A stretch of 64,000 nt of DNA, from positions 3,906,001 through 3,970,000 of the forward strand of contig NZ_CP067089.2 in assembly GCF_016616095.2 (NCBI RefSeq). The letters run 5' to 3'. Each line of letters begins with the position of its first letter. Position 1 is the first letter of the stretch. The translations under genes were made by a program, and so were the position numbers. The notes below the pieces were generated by a model, which worked only from the letters and a program-made list of their open reading frames with translations, did no database searches and was not told the origin of the DNA. The stretch comes from Breznakiella homolactica. Lineage in GTDB: Bacteria > Spirochaetota > Spirochaetia > Treponematales > Breznakiellaceae. This document shows, in pieces, positions 27,408-38,900 of this stretch.

Positions 27408-28436
27408 ATGGTGATGGTACGGAGGGTGATGACGATTTTGGTGCTGCTGCTGGTACCGTATTGTGTGAAGGGGATGACGGTGCACATGGCGCCTGTTCTG
27501 TATATTGATGAGACGAAGGACATGCTGAAGGACCATAGGTTTGCGTACCGGGAGATACTGCGGGAGCTGCACGGGATAGAGACAGGTATGGTTTTGAACT
27601 TCACGGCGCTGAGTGACGAGCTGATAGCGCCGCCGCAGTCGATGGTGGACGCGGCGACGGTGTGCCGGAATGAGAAGGCGGATTTTCTGCTGTACGGATT
27701 TATCGTGAAGCGGGACTACACGGTACAGATCGAGATCAAACTGTTTGATTATTCGAACCGGGAGATTATCCGGAGTTTTTACGCGATAGATGACCATGGA
27801 AATTACGAGCGGATGATCGGGGACGTAGCGGTAAAGATTGTCAGTTACTTTAATGAGACGTTTAACCTGGGGCTTGCCGGCGGGCGCGGGTCTTTTGTAC
27901 AGATTTCGATGCCGGCGTCGGTGGGGTATTGGACACCGCTGGGGTCGCGGTGGAATGACCTGCTGATCGGGACTGGCGCGGTGACTGTTGGGTTTGAGAT
28001 TATACCGAGTGATAACTGCTTTATCGCGTTTGGGAAACGGTTTTACTTTTCCACTGGGATTGAGGCGGAATACCGGCTTGGGCTTGGGCGGCCTGACGCG
28101 TATGGCGGGTATTACCACAGCATACTGCTGACGGTGCCGGTACGGCTGCACCTTGCGGTATCGGAGCACCATAGTTTTTTTATGGGAGCTGCGTTCCAGT
28201 ATGTGCTGGACATTCTGAGCGTGGAGGAGCCGTACGCGGACGCGGAGACGCGGGTGTACAACAACCTTGGCGCGGGCGCGGATATTGGGTACCAGCTGCA
28301 TTTCAGCGAGCGGGTATCATTTTATTTTGACAATCTGTTCACGGTGCTGTTTACGGAGGAGCCGCTGTTTTCGTATTCGCCGCATCTTGGGGTGAAGGTC
28401 ATGCTGTACACAAAGGAGCTGAAAAGGACATGGTAA
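27408..28436 (+). CDS. TolB-N/CsgG-like plus beta-barrel exported protein
   Basis: A 342-residue protein. The start is ATG 27408, one base after the preceding stop. A signal peptide (~1-22, 'MTILVLLLVPYCVKG') is followed by a ~140-residue domain resembling TolB-N/CsgG-like modules ('CRNEKADFLLYGFIVKRDYTVQ', 'GDVAVKIVSYF'). A ~170-residue C-terminal part of alternating amphipathic strands follows ('YYHSILLTVPVRLHLAV', 'SPHLGVKVMLY'), typical of a small outer-membrane barrel. It may form an outer-membrane component for the neighbouring Rhs protein. The family assignment is by appearance only. Confidence 0.65.
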   Translation: MVMVRRVMTILVLLLVPYCVKGMTVHMAPVLYIDETKDMLKDHRFAYREILRELHGIETGMVLNFTALSDELIAPPQSMVDAATVCRNEKADFLLYGFIVKRDYTVQIEIKLFDYSNREIIRSFYAIDDHGNYERMIGDVAVKIVSYFNETFNLGLAGGRGSFVQISMPASVGYWTPLGSRWNDLLIGTGAVTVGFEIIPSDNCFIAFGKRFYFSTGIEAEYRLGLGRPDAYGGYYHSILLTVPVRLHLAVSEHHSFFMGAAFQYVLDILSVEEPYADAETRVYNNLGAGADIGYQLHFSERVSFYFDNLFTVLFTEEPLFSYSPHLGVKVMLYTKELKRTW

Positions 28437-29209
28437 AACTCCTGAACTGTTTGGCCGTGGCGGTGCTGCTGGTATCGTGCCGAGCCGGGATGTATGAAGT
28501 ATTGAGCCGGGATACGGGAGACCCTGTGGTGGAGCGGCCGCGAGCGGAGTCGTTTGTGCGGTCACAGACGATTCTGCTGTCGTGGGATGAAGACGCGCGT
28601 GCGGACGCGTATATTCTTGAGCGGGCGGAGGACGCGGAGAACCTGGTGTACCGGACGGTGTACCGTGGGGCGGGCACGGAGTATACGGATACGGCGGTGG
28701 CGGCGGACACGCGGTACGTGTACCGGCTGTCGAAGCAGCGAGGGAACCGGGTATTCGGGCCGTCTGAACCGGTGCTGGGGGTGAGTTCTCTGGTAACGCG
28801 GGATGAATACGAACCGAACGGCACGAAGGAGACGGCGGTTTTGATTGGGACGATCGATACGATAGCGAATATGTATTATTACCGGTCGTATAACGGGCTG
28901 CTGCTGTCGGATGAGGACTGGTACTGCATTGAGGTGCCGCCGCTGCGGAAGGCGTCGGTAATTGTGCGTGATTCGCAGGTGACACACATAGAGGCGAATT
29001 CGCATTTTAAGGTGTATGAAGAGGAACGGTCGGAGCAGGTGGTGCTGCACATGAAGAAGTTCTGGATAGAGAACAATGAGATGGCGCCGCGGGTGATGTA
29101 TTTCAAGCTGTATCCGAATGAGGATATTTTTTTCGCGTCGAGCCTGGTGAAGGTGGGCGGGAAGATCGTGCGGTACACGATAGGCGTTGAGGAAATAATT
29201 CCGTATTAA
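28430..29209 (+). CDS. FN3 and PPC-like domain lipoprotein
   Basis: A 259-residue lipoprotein with lipobox LLVS before Cys17. Residues ~30-120 look like a fibronectin type III domain ('QTILLSWDEDARADAYILERA', 'TEYTDTAVAADTRYVYRLSK'). Residues ~125-259 begin with 'DEYEPNGTKETA', the usual opening of bacterial pre-peptidase C-terminal (PPC) domains. It overlaps the previous gene by 7 bp. It is likely exposed on the envelope and may bind protein or carbohydrate. It is part of the exported set preceding the Rhs gene. Confidence 0.72.
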   Translation: MVKLLNCLAVAVLLVSCRAGMYEVLSRDTGDPVVERPRAESFVRSQTILLSWDEDARADAYILERAEDAENLVYRTVYRGAGTEYTDTAVAADTRYVYRLSKQRGNRVFGPSEPVLGVSSLVTRDEYEPNGTKETAVLIGTIDTIANMYYYRSYNGLLLSDEDWYCIEVPPLRKASVIVRDSQVTHIEANSHFKVYEEERSEQVVLHMKKFWIENNEMAPRVMYFKLYPNEDIFFASSLVKVGGKIVRYTIGVEEIIPY

Positions 29210-29223
29210 GAGGAGGAACGGCG

Positions 29224-29910
29224 ATGAACGTGCAGAGCATACGAGCGGAGCTGTGGGCGCTGTTTCTCGCGGCGGCGGTATTAGGCGGGTGCGCGCAGCC
29301 GCAGGGCGCGGCGGATGAAGAGGCAGGAGAAGACGGGGGCATGGCCCTGGTCAATGAGCTGTTTGTCGCGACGGAAACGGCGGCGGGAACGGTGACACGG
29401 TTTACCACGAGTGATCCGCAGTACTGGTCGCGGAATGGGTTTACGGTGTGGACGGTATGGGATGAGGGAGCGAAGGATCCGTTTGAGGAACGGACGGTGC
29501 TGGTGAACAAACCGAAGGGGAACAGCTCGGCCGGGTATGGCCTGGTGATCTGCCAGGGAACGCGTGAGGTCGGCGGGGAGAACACGGTAACGATGCTCAC
29601 GGTGATGGTGAATAACAACGGGGAGTACGCGCTGGGAAAGGTGATAGGGGGGAATTACGAGAGCAAGCAGTGGTGGACGGCCACGAGTTATCTGACCAGC
29701 GGCGAGGGGATGGTAAATACGCTTACGGTAACGTATACGGCGGCAAGCCAGGAATACCTGCTGAAGATAAATGGGTATGACGTGCAGCGGTTCACGGATG
29801 AACTGGCACCGGTGCACACGGGCGGCCGGAACGGGTACGTGGTGGTGATATCGCCGGTGGACCGGTTTCCTGCGTCTGAGGTGGATGTGTATTTTACGGA
29901 AGAGAAGTGA
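29224..29910 (+). CDS. Lectin-like lipoprotein of the Rhs locus
   Basis: A 228-residue lipoprotein with lipobox VLGG before Cys23. An acidic linker (~30-40) leads to a ~180-residue beta-rich domain ('EYALGKVIGGNYES', 'TLTVTYTAASQEYLLKING', 'GGRNGYVVVISPVDRF') that looks like a concanavalin/LamG-type jelly roll. The family is not recognised with confidence. It is preceded by gaggagg and ends 66 bp before the giant Rhs gene, suggesting a surface partner. Confidence 0.62.
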   Translation: MNVQSIRAELWALFLAAAVLGGCAQPQGAADEEAGEDGGMALVNELFVATETAAGTVTRFTTSDPQYWSRNGFTVWTVWDEGAKDPFEERTVLVNKPKGNSSAGYGLVICQGTREVGGENTVTMLTVMVNNNGEYALGKVIGGNYESKQWWTATSYLTSGEGMVNTLTVTYTAASQEYLLKINGYDVQRFTDELAPVHTGGRNGYVVVISPVDRFPASEVDVYFTEEK

Positions 29911-29976
29911 GCCGCTGGGGCGGCAGGCAGAAAAAGAGCAGTAAGAAATGAAACCGGGATCAAGAAGGAGCGCGCG

Positions 29977-32900
29977 ATGACGGGGAGCCGGATAACAGCG
30001 GGAATACTCGCGGTGATATATGTGGGGATGCTGCATCCGGTGTGGATGTACGGAGAGACGGGCCCTGAACCGGCGGCGGGGGTACGGCTCCCCGGGATTG
30101 TGCGGGAGAGTGCAGCGGAAGTGATTGCTGCGGAGGCGGGGGGTATTGTCCGGCTTGGGGAGACCGAGGTGGCAATCCCCGCGGGTGCCTTGGAACGGGA
30201 TACGGAGATCCGGATAACGCGGCTGCCGGTGACGGAAGGGACGGGGGAAGACCTGTCGAACGTAACCTGGGGCGGTGGCGGGTACCGGTTTGAGCCTGCG
30301 GGAACGCAGTTTAAAAAAGCGGTACAGATCCGGATGGCGTATGATCCGGGGATCGGGAACAATGAAGAATCGCTGGAGAACCTGTACACGTATTATTACA
30401 ATACGGCGGGCCGGGAATGGGAACGGCTGGAGCGGGTTGGTCTTGAGGAGGAGCGGCACCGTATCATCAGCGAGACGACGCATTTTACGGATATGATCAA
30501 CGGGACGATCACGCTGCCTGAGGGTCCTGGCCCGCTGGACTTCAATATCAATTCGATTAAGAACCTGGAGGCCGCGAATCCGGGAGCTCTGGTGATCCCC
30601 CTGGACGGGCTGGAGGGCGGGAGCAGCGGAGCGGCGGAATTCCGGCTGGATGTGCCGGTGCCTTCCGGGCGCGCGGGGATGCAGCCCCGGGTGGCGGTGG
30701 TGTATTCCAGCGGGAACGGCAGCGGGGTGATGGGCAAGGGGTTTGACCTGCAGTACGGGAGCCGGATAACGATAGACACGCGGTGGGGCCTGCCCCGGTA
30801 TGACGGGGAGGATGAGTACCTTCTGGACGGGGTGAAGCTGTCCCGGAGCGGAGTATCGGGGACCACGGTGACGTACCGGCCTGAGCGGGAGAGCGGATTT
30901 GAGCTGATAGAGCGGTACGGGAGCGGCGGCGCGTATTATTGGGTTGTGACGGACCGGACCGGACGGCGGCGGACCTACGGGGCATCGGCGGGGAGCCGGA
31001 TCGGGCGGAGCGCCGCAGAGCGGTACGTGTGGGAACTGGAAGAGGAGCAGGACGTATACGGGAACACGGTAACCTATGAGTACCGGAATGACGGGAACCG
31101 GCTGCAGATACACCGGATCCGGTATACGGGGAACGTGAAGCAGGGGCTTACCGGACTGTACACGGTAGAGTTCGGGTATACGACCGGACGGACTGATGTG
31201 CAGACGGACGGGCGCGGCCGGTACCTGAGTGAGCAGGTGCTGCTATTGGAACGGATTACCCTGGCGTACGACGGCCAGGCGGTGCGGTCCTACTACGCGG
31301 AATACGGCAGCAATTACTTCGGGATACCGGAGCTGAAACGGTTCGGGCAGGAGAAGACCGGAGCCACGGAGGCGGACCGGTACCTGTGGAGCTACGGGTT
31401 TGCGTTTACGGAGCCGGAGAAGAACGGGGAAACGCTGGTATTTTTCGGCGCTCCGGAAGAATGGGCCATGCCCAATGGGCTGCAGGTACGGCAGGGGGTA
31501 AGCGGGGGCGGCCAGTCGTCGGTGTCCGCCGGCGGTGGTGTGGGGACCTCTGTTGCGGATGTGCGGGGTACCGGGGGACTGACCTTGGCGACCGGGAACG
31601 GTGATGCGCAGAGCCGGCAGACCCTGGTAGACCTGGACGGGGACGGGCGTCCTGACAGTATCAAGAAAGTGGGGAGCCGGATCGAGTTTTACCGGAACAC
31701 GGGGAGCGGGTTTGTGCGCACCGATGACTGGCCTATTGTGGGCGGCAGCATCGACATGCTTGAGAAGGAACGGAGTTCGAGTACGAGCCTCGGCAAAACG
31801 GTGTACGCGGGCGCGGGCGCGTTAAGCAGTGCTCTTGAGGCTGGCGTCAGTTATTCGGAAACGGACCAGGACGGCTGGACCGACGCCAAGGGCGGGTTTG
31901 TTGATATTGACGGGGATGGACTGGTTGATTACGCGGAAGCGGGAGCGGGATATTACTTTAAGAACACGGGCCGTTCGTTTGTGCGGACGGCGTATACAAG
32001 CAACGGTGTGGTGATCCCGCCGCGGGCGGATCTGCTCAGTGAAGAGCAGCGGACAAAATACGAGGAGGGATATTACCAGCAGTCGCCGCTGCGTTCGTGG
32101 CGGGCGCCGTATACGGGGAGTCTGGAGGTACGGCAGACGGCGCGGACCGATCCTGAGTCGCCGGAACCGGTAAGCGGAGACGGGATAACGGCCAAGACCT
32201 ATTTCGGGGCGGCGGAGCAGCCGGAGATACGGCTGAAACTGGAGCCCGGAACTGAGACGGTATCGGACACCCGGCAGTATGAAGCCCGGGAACGGGAATC
32301 GATCTATTTTCTGGGTGATCCGGGAACGGACACCCGGGGGGATACGATTCTGTGGGATATCACGCTCCGGTATGAGAATATCCGGTACTTCGCGGACATG
32401 GATAAGGGGAATGTGTATCTCCCGCCGAAAACAATTACGGACGCGGGTTTTGGAAGCGGGTACGGTTCAACAAAGCTGCCTGATATATACGAACTGATTT
32501 ACACCGAGTCTTCATCCGATGATGGTGATGATGGAACGACTTACACCTGCACACTGAAATCGGAGTGGGAGCGGGAAGCGGGAAGTGAGTATTACACCGT
32601 GGCGGCGCAGCTGGTGAAGGACAAGTGGTTTATCCCGGGCTGGATGAGCCCGGCTGGGTTCGCGATACTGTGGAACCATACGGAAACGGATGAAGAGAAA
32701 ATAACCCTGTGCAGTCTGTACGGGTATGATCCGGGGAAAAACCGGTACTATTTCAATGAGAACAGCCGGATACGGCTGGGGAGCACATGGGAATCTCAGG
32801 CGCGGGTGATACAGACCCTGATTGAAAAACGCTGCACCGAAGCGGAGGTGCGAGCCCTGGCGTACTACACCATGCCCTGGGGGCAGACGATCCTGCCCGC

Positions 32901-35900
32901 CGGCATACACGGCAAACTGGGGTATGAGCAGAGCGGCGCCAAAAAAGACCATGAGCGGCAGGCGGGGAATCCGGGGTATGTGCACGGCAGCGGGGATGTA
33001 CTTGATCTGGATATCTATGAAGGGAAGCTGCTGCAGATAGATCTTGTTCCGCCCTACGCGGTACGGCACGGCGGGGAGGTTTTCGGGTACGGCAGCGTGA
33101 CCCGCGACGGAGAGAACGTAAGTGTTGATATTCCCATAACACAGCAGATAACGGTACAGGGGGTTCCGACCGAAAGCCTGCTCTATACCCAGGGATACAC
33201 CTATACGAACTATGAAGGGGCGGGGAAGATCATCACCGCGGCGGAACTGGACGCGATATGGGCGGACCTGCGGGGGCCTGAGTATGACAGCCGGCACAGC
33301 CGGTGGCAGAGTCTGACCTACGCGGAGCTGACGGACGTTATGAACGGTGCTGCCGTGGCCGACGCGGCGGTCTTCCGGGCCGCCTATGACCGGATTGTGC
33401 CGGATGCATACGCGGCAACGCCGGAACTCGCGCCGGATACGGAGTGTACGTTTATTCAGAAGAGCCTTTCGGACGCGGAGCGGACCGAGGTTGACGGGGT
33501 GCTCAAGGGGTATTCCTGGAACGGGTTTATGGCCACTGACGTGCCGTTTTACGTACGCGGCGGCAGTCCGGGAATCTATGTGATGACTGGTGACTGGAAC
33601 GATATCGTCGATATGAAGGATTCTGCCCGGGAAAATTACTTCAATGGGAAGAGTGCTGAAGAGAAAGCGCGGTATGAACTGCTCTATGACCGGATCATCC
33701 ACTACAGCGCTGTGCTGCATCTGGAGAGCTGGCGAACGGTGCAGCGTTCGATCCGGTACTACGCGGACAGCCGGTACGGGGTGAGCGCGGAACCGATCAA
33801 AGTTTCCTATCTATCGGATGACGGGGAAACGTACCTCAATACGTACATTAATCTGGGCGGCATGAAGCTGGAGTGGAACAGCGGTGATGATTTTTCGACG
33901 GCGAATGCGGCGGTCCCGCCCTATAGCGTGACCATACACAAAAAGCTGGGGGAAGACGAAGACAGTACCGTTGAACCGGAAGTCGTGGATGTGCTGTACG
34001 GCGGGGTGCACAGCTGGTATTACGGCATCTGGGTGGGGGACCAGGCAAAGAACCGGTTCAGCGAGGCCCGGCTCTACCAGCAGCGGAACGAAAACAGCAT
34101 CATCAGTGAGGAAGAGGCAGAAGCGAAAAGGACTTTTTATAACAAGAAGAAAGAGAACCTGGAAAATAACCCGCAGCTGGATGACACGGCTGAAATCATC
34201 TTCCTGCCGGTGAGCACCCGGAAAGACGAACACAACCAAAACATGATCAGCCGGGATGACGACAGCGGGCGCGCGATAACCGACGGGACGCTCATCGGCC
34301 CGATATCGAATATTGTTACCAATGAGATGGTCGAGAGCAGCAACGGCACGGTGACGGTCCAGCCGGCAGACAAGGAGTTCTGTCCGTATATCCAGGGAAC
34401 CCGGGTCCATACCAACCGGGTGGGCGGGACCAGTTACTATGACATCCCCGGCATGACCAACGAGCTTGGGGGCAGTGAGTTCACCATGGTGAATATCCAG
34501 GAAAGCGTGAATACGGGCACGGATACGGTGTATAACGCGTCACTGAAACTACCGGACCTGCCATTTTCCGACTGGATTAACATATTCCGGACAATAACCC
34601 TGTACGTGGAAAAATTAAGATCCCTGGGAAACATTCTGGCGCTGGGGTTGGGAGGAAGCAACAGCTGGGGAACGAATGCGGGGACCACGGTGATGCGGCA
34701 GTCGGTGCAGGACATCAACGGGGACGGGATCGCGGATGTGCTGCAGTACACCAACGGCGGGATCCGGGTAACCCCCGGGGGCCGGGAGGGGTATACCGGC
34801 AGTTATCCCATGGCGAACGGGAAGGAACTGAGTAAGAATACCAATACCCTGACAATCTACGGCGCCGCGATCAATCCGTCCGGCTCAGCAAAGGTAGGTG
34901 TTTCGCCGTCAGGACGGATAACGGACATAACGGTTACCGGAAGTGCGGGAACAGGCTATACGGGTTCCGAGGGAACGAGTATCCAGGAGGCGGCCCTGAT
35001 GGATATCAACGGTGACGGGCTGCCGGATTACGTATCGGGCAGCACGGTGCGGCTGAATCTGGGGGATGGTTTTTCCGATTCCCGCAGCATCGGCGCGCAG
35101 CTGCGGAGTTCAACAGTCCAAAGCATCGGCGGTTCATTTTCCTTAAGCAGCAGCGGCGGGGGAAAAAGCTCTAATTCCACGGCGAATGGATCCTCCACCG
35201 GATTCAGCCTCGGTGTGGGCGGTGCGATCAACTATTCGGTAACCGGAACCGAGACCACGGTGATGATGATGGACATCAACGGTGACGGGCTGCCGGACAA
35301 GGTCCGGAAGGACGGCAGCTCGAATACTATGACCGTGCAGTTCAATCTGGGCAAGAGTTTTTCCTCCCCCCGGACCGTAGAAGCCCGGGACTGGGGACTG
35401 GGCAGCGCTGATAAGAACGCCATAGATACCAAGACCGACGGCAATCTGCTGTACGGCGCCATCGAAAACCTGCCGGTGATCGGATCTCTGCTGGCAAGCA
35501 CCAGTATGTTTGATCCGTCATCGGGAAACTACGCGAATCCCTACAGTTCTTCGGGGAAACTGAACAGCCTGGAACTGAGTACCTCCGTAAGCCTGGGTAT
35601 CAGCGGAAGCCTGAACGCCAACATTAATATTCCGATTCAGATTCTCTGGCTCACCATTAATATTACCACCGCGTACGGCGGGGGTGTCAACGCGGGAACA
35701 AACTTAACCGGGATATCCGTGCGGACCATGGACATGGACGGCGACGGACTGCCTGACCGGGTGCTGCGGATCCCGGGATCGGAAAAGATCTACGTGCAGC
35801 GGAACCTTGGCGGGGAGGTGGGGCTGCTCAAAGCTATTGACCTGCCCCAGGGCGGCCGGACCGAACTGGCCTACGAATGGATATACGGCACCACCGCCGC

Positions 35901-38900
35901 GCCCCAGACCCGCTGCGTACTCCGGGAAGTGGTCACCACCGACGGAACCGGGCAGGGTATCAAGGGCATGCCCGAAGGCGCTCACCGCTACACCGTGCGG
36001 TACCAGTACTCAGCGGACGGATACTACGACCGGGCGGTCAAGGAATTCTACGGGTACGAAACCGTTACCGAAACCCGGTACCGGGACGAAGGGGCGGTCC
36101 AGGCGGACACCATCAAGACCACGGTCTACTACAATGACGCGTATTACCGCAAAGGCATGGTCAAGCAGGTAACCCTGCAGAACGCCGAAGGAACCGTCCG
36201 GCGGACCACCGAGTACCATATTGATGCCGCCCCCTTTGCGCGGATCCTCAGTGAAGACACGGAACTGCGGGAACAGGACGGCAGCACCGTGACTACCAAA
36301 ACCGAATACACCTACGAAACCGTACAGGGCTACGGATACGGCAATGTGATCCGGATGGTGGAAACAGGCGGCCCGGGGACGAACCCCATCCGCGCGGAAA
36401 TCAGCTACAACCACAGCCTCAGCGGCTACCTCCACGCGCACCCGGCGGAGATCAAAGTCTACGGGGGGGCCAACAGTCTCCTGCGGTGGCGGACCGCCGA
36501 GTACGATACGGAAACCGGGGCCCTGAAAAAAATCACCCAGTACCAGGACCGGAACGGTACCGGGAAAAGTGTGAGCACCGTGGACTGGGACGGCTACGGG
36601 AACCTCAGGAAAATCACGGACCCCAACGGCGCGTGGATACAGTACTCATACGACGGGGACTACACGAACGCCGGGGAAGCGGACAGCAAAAAGCAGTACC
36701 AGTACCCCGTCCGGATAGAGCGGGGCGGCACGGGCACGGGCACCTATACCTCCACCATCGGGTGGGATAAACGGTACGGGCTCAGGACCCTGGAAGTGGA
36801 TGAAAACGGCAACCGGATGGAATACGTACCGGACGAGTACGGCCGGCTCGCGGAAGTCTGGAGCCCCTACGACCACGGGGGCAGCACCCCCGCGGTGCGG
36901 TACCAATACAGTACGGAAGCGGGAACGAACTGGTACGCGGTAACGGAAAACCGTATCCGCTACGATCTGACGGACAACCCCTCCTATGACCCGGTGATGG
37001 TAACAGTGGTGATGCTGGACGGCCTGGGCCGGGGCCTCATAACCGCCAAGAACGGGGAATACCGGGCGGACAACGGCACGGACATTTCCGGGTGGAACGT
37101 ATCAGGCCTGGCTTCGTATGACGGCAAAGGCCGGACCATTGCCGAAGGCCAGATCCGGTTCATCGCGGGAAACCTCGAGACCCTCCTGGCCAACCCGCTC
37201 TCGGACAGCCTCAAGAATCCGGTCAGGACCACCTATGACGGCCTTGACCGGCCCGTGGTAATAGAGTTCCCGGACCCCTCGGGTCCCGCCCGGCAGTATA
37301 CGGCCTACGGCATCGGGAACGGCCTGAGCTACGCGGTGACCACGGATCCCAAGGGCAACGCCACCCGGGAAGAACGGGACAGCCGGGGGAATATCCTGAC
37401 CGTCACGAAGATAGACCAGCAGAACACCATCCTGACCCGGGCCACATACGAGTACAATGAACTGGGTGAAATGCTGCGGGCTCTGGACTACAACGGAAAC
37501 CCCTTGACGGTTGAGTACGACCTCCTGGGCCGGCGGACCGCCATGCAAAGCCGGGACATGGGGCGGAAGGAATACCACTACGACAACGCCGGGAACCTGG
37601 TGCTGGAAACGGACACGGTGCTGCGGGACCAGGGCATGAAGATCGAGTACGAGTACGACGGCCTGAACCGGCTGACCGCGATACAATACCCCAGTGACGT
37701 GAGCGGCCGGACGAAGTACTGGTACGGCCTTCCGGGCGCGGGCAGCAACAGCGCCGGCCGGGTAACGAAGATCGAGGACGCGTCGGGAAGCATCACGTAC
37801 ACCTACGGCAAGCTGGGCCAGGTCGTGGAAGAAACCCGGACCATCGGGCTGCTCCCGGCGAGCCGGAATGAGACAAAGACCAAGAGCATGGCCTACGCGG
37901 GCAACTACCTGGGGCAGATGGAACGGATCGAGTATCCTGATGGTGAAGTGGTGCGGTATGAGTATAACTCAGGCGGGCAGATCCGGAGCGTGACCGGGAA
38001 ACGGGGCGTGACGACCTATCCCTATGTGAAAGACATCGGGTACGATGAGTACGGCCAGCGGCGGTACATCAGGTATGGGAATGATGTGGAGACGTGGTAC
38101 ACGTACCAGGCGGAACGGCGGTGGCTGGACGGAATAGAAACGAAACTGGGGATTGGGAGCGCGCAGCAGTACCAGAACATCACGTATGATTTTGATACCG
38201 TGGGAAATGTGAAGGGCTATGAGAACCGGAACAGTACGTACAGTACAGCGCAGAGTTACGAGTATGATAATCTCTACCAGCTGACAAAAGTAACCGGGAC
38301 CAGCACGAATGAACTGGGGACGCGGTATGAGGCGACATACCAGCAGACGTACCGGTTTAATGAAATCGGAAACATGGTGAACAAGAAGAGCGTGAGCGGG
38401 GTGAGCAACGGGAGCGGGATCGGGAGCAACCTGAACTACGAACAGAGCTACCAGTACTACGACGGGTATGCCCACCGGGTAGAACGGATTGGGAACCGGT
38501 ATTACCAGTATGACGGGAACGGGAATGTGGTGATTGAGCGGGATAACGGGCACGCTGAAATAGTGGTGACGGATCACCCGGTATATGAGGATGGACACTT
38601 ACAGTACACGGAGTACGGATTTGCGCTGCAGCAGCCGGGGGTGGGTACCGGGAGTGAGTCGGTGTATCAGCGGGTATACACGTGGAACGAACGGAACCAG
38701 CTGCTGGGCAGCAAGGACAACCGGTATACGGTCCAGTACCGGTATGGGGCCGATGGGGAACGGGTAGTGAAGTATGTGGAGGAGAGCGGGAAGCATACTT
38801 TGTACTACAACCGGATGTGGCAGATGAACAGTGACGGACAGGGGTGGCGTCAGAGTAAGCATGTGTATGTGGGTGACACCCGGGTGGTGACGAAGCGGAA

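Noticed and set aside
29281..31113. Long antisense frame opposite the start of the giant gene (610 codons)
   Set aside because: It is Pro/Arg/His-rich, which is the mirror of a G-rich coding strand. There is no start context and no domain. Similar antisense frames occur along 27360-38964 for the same reason.
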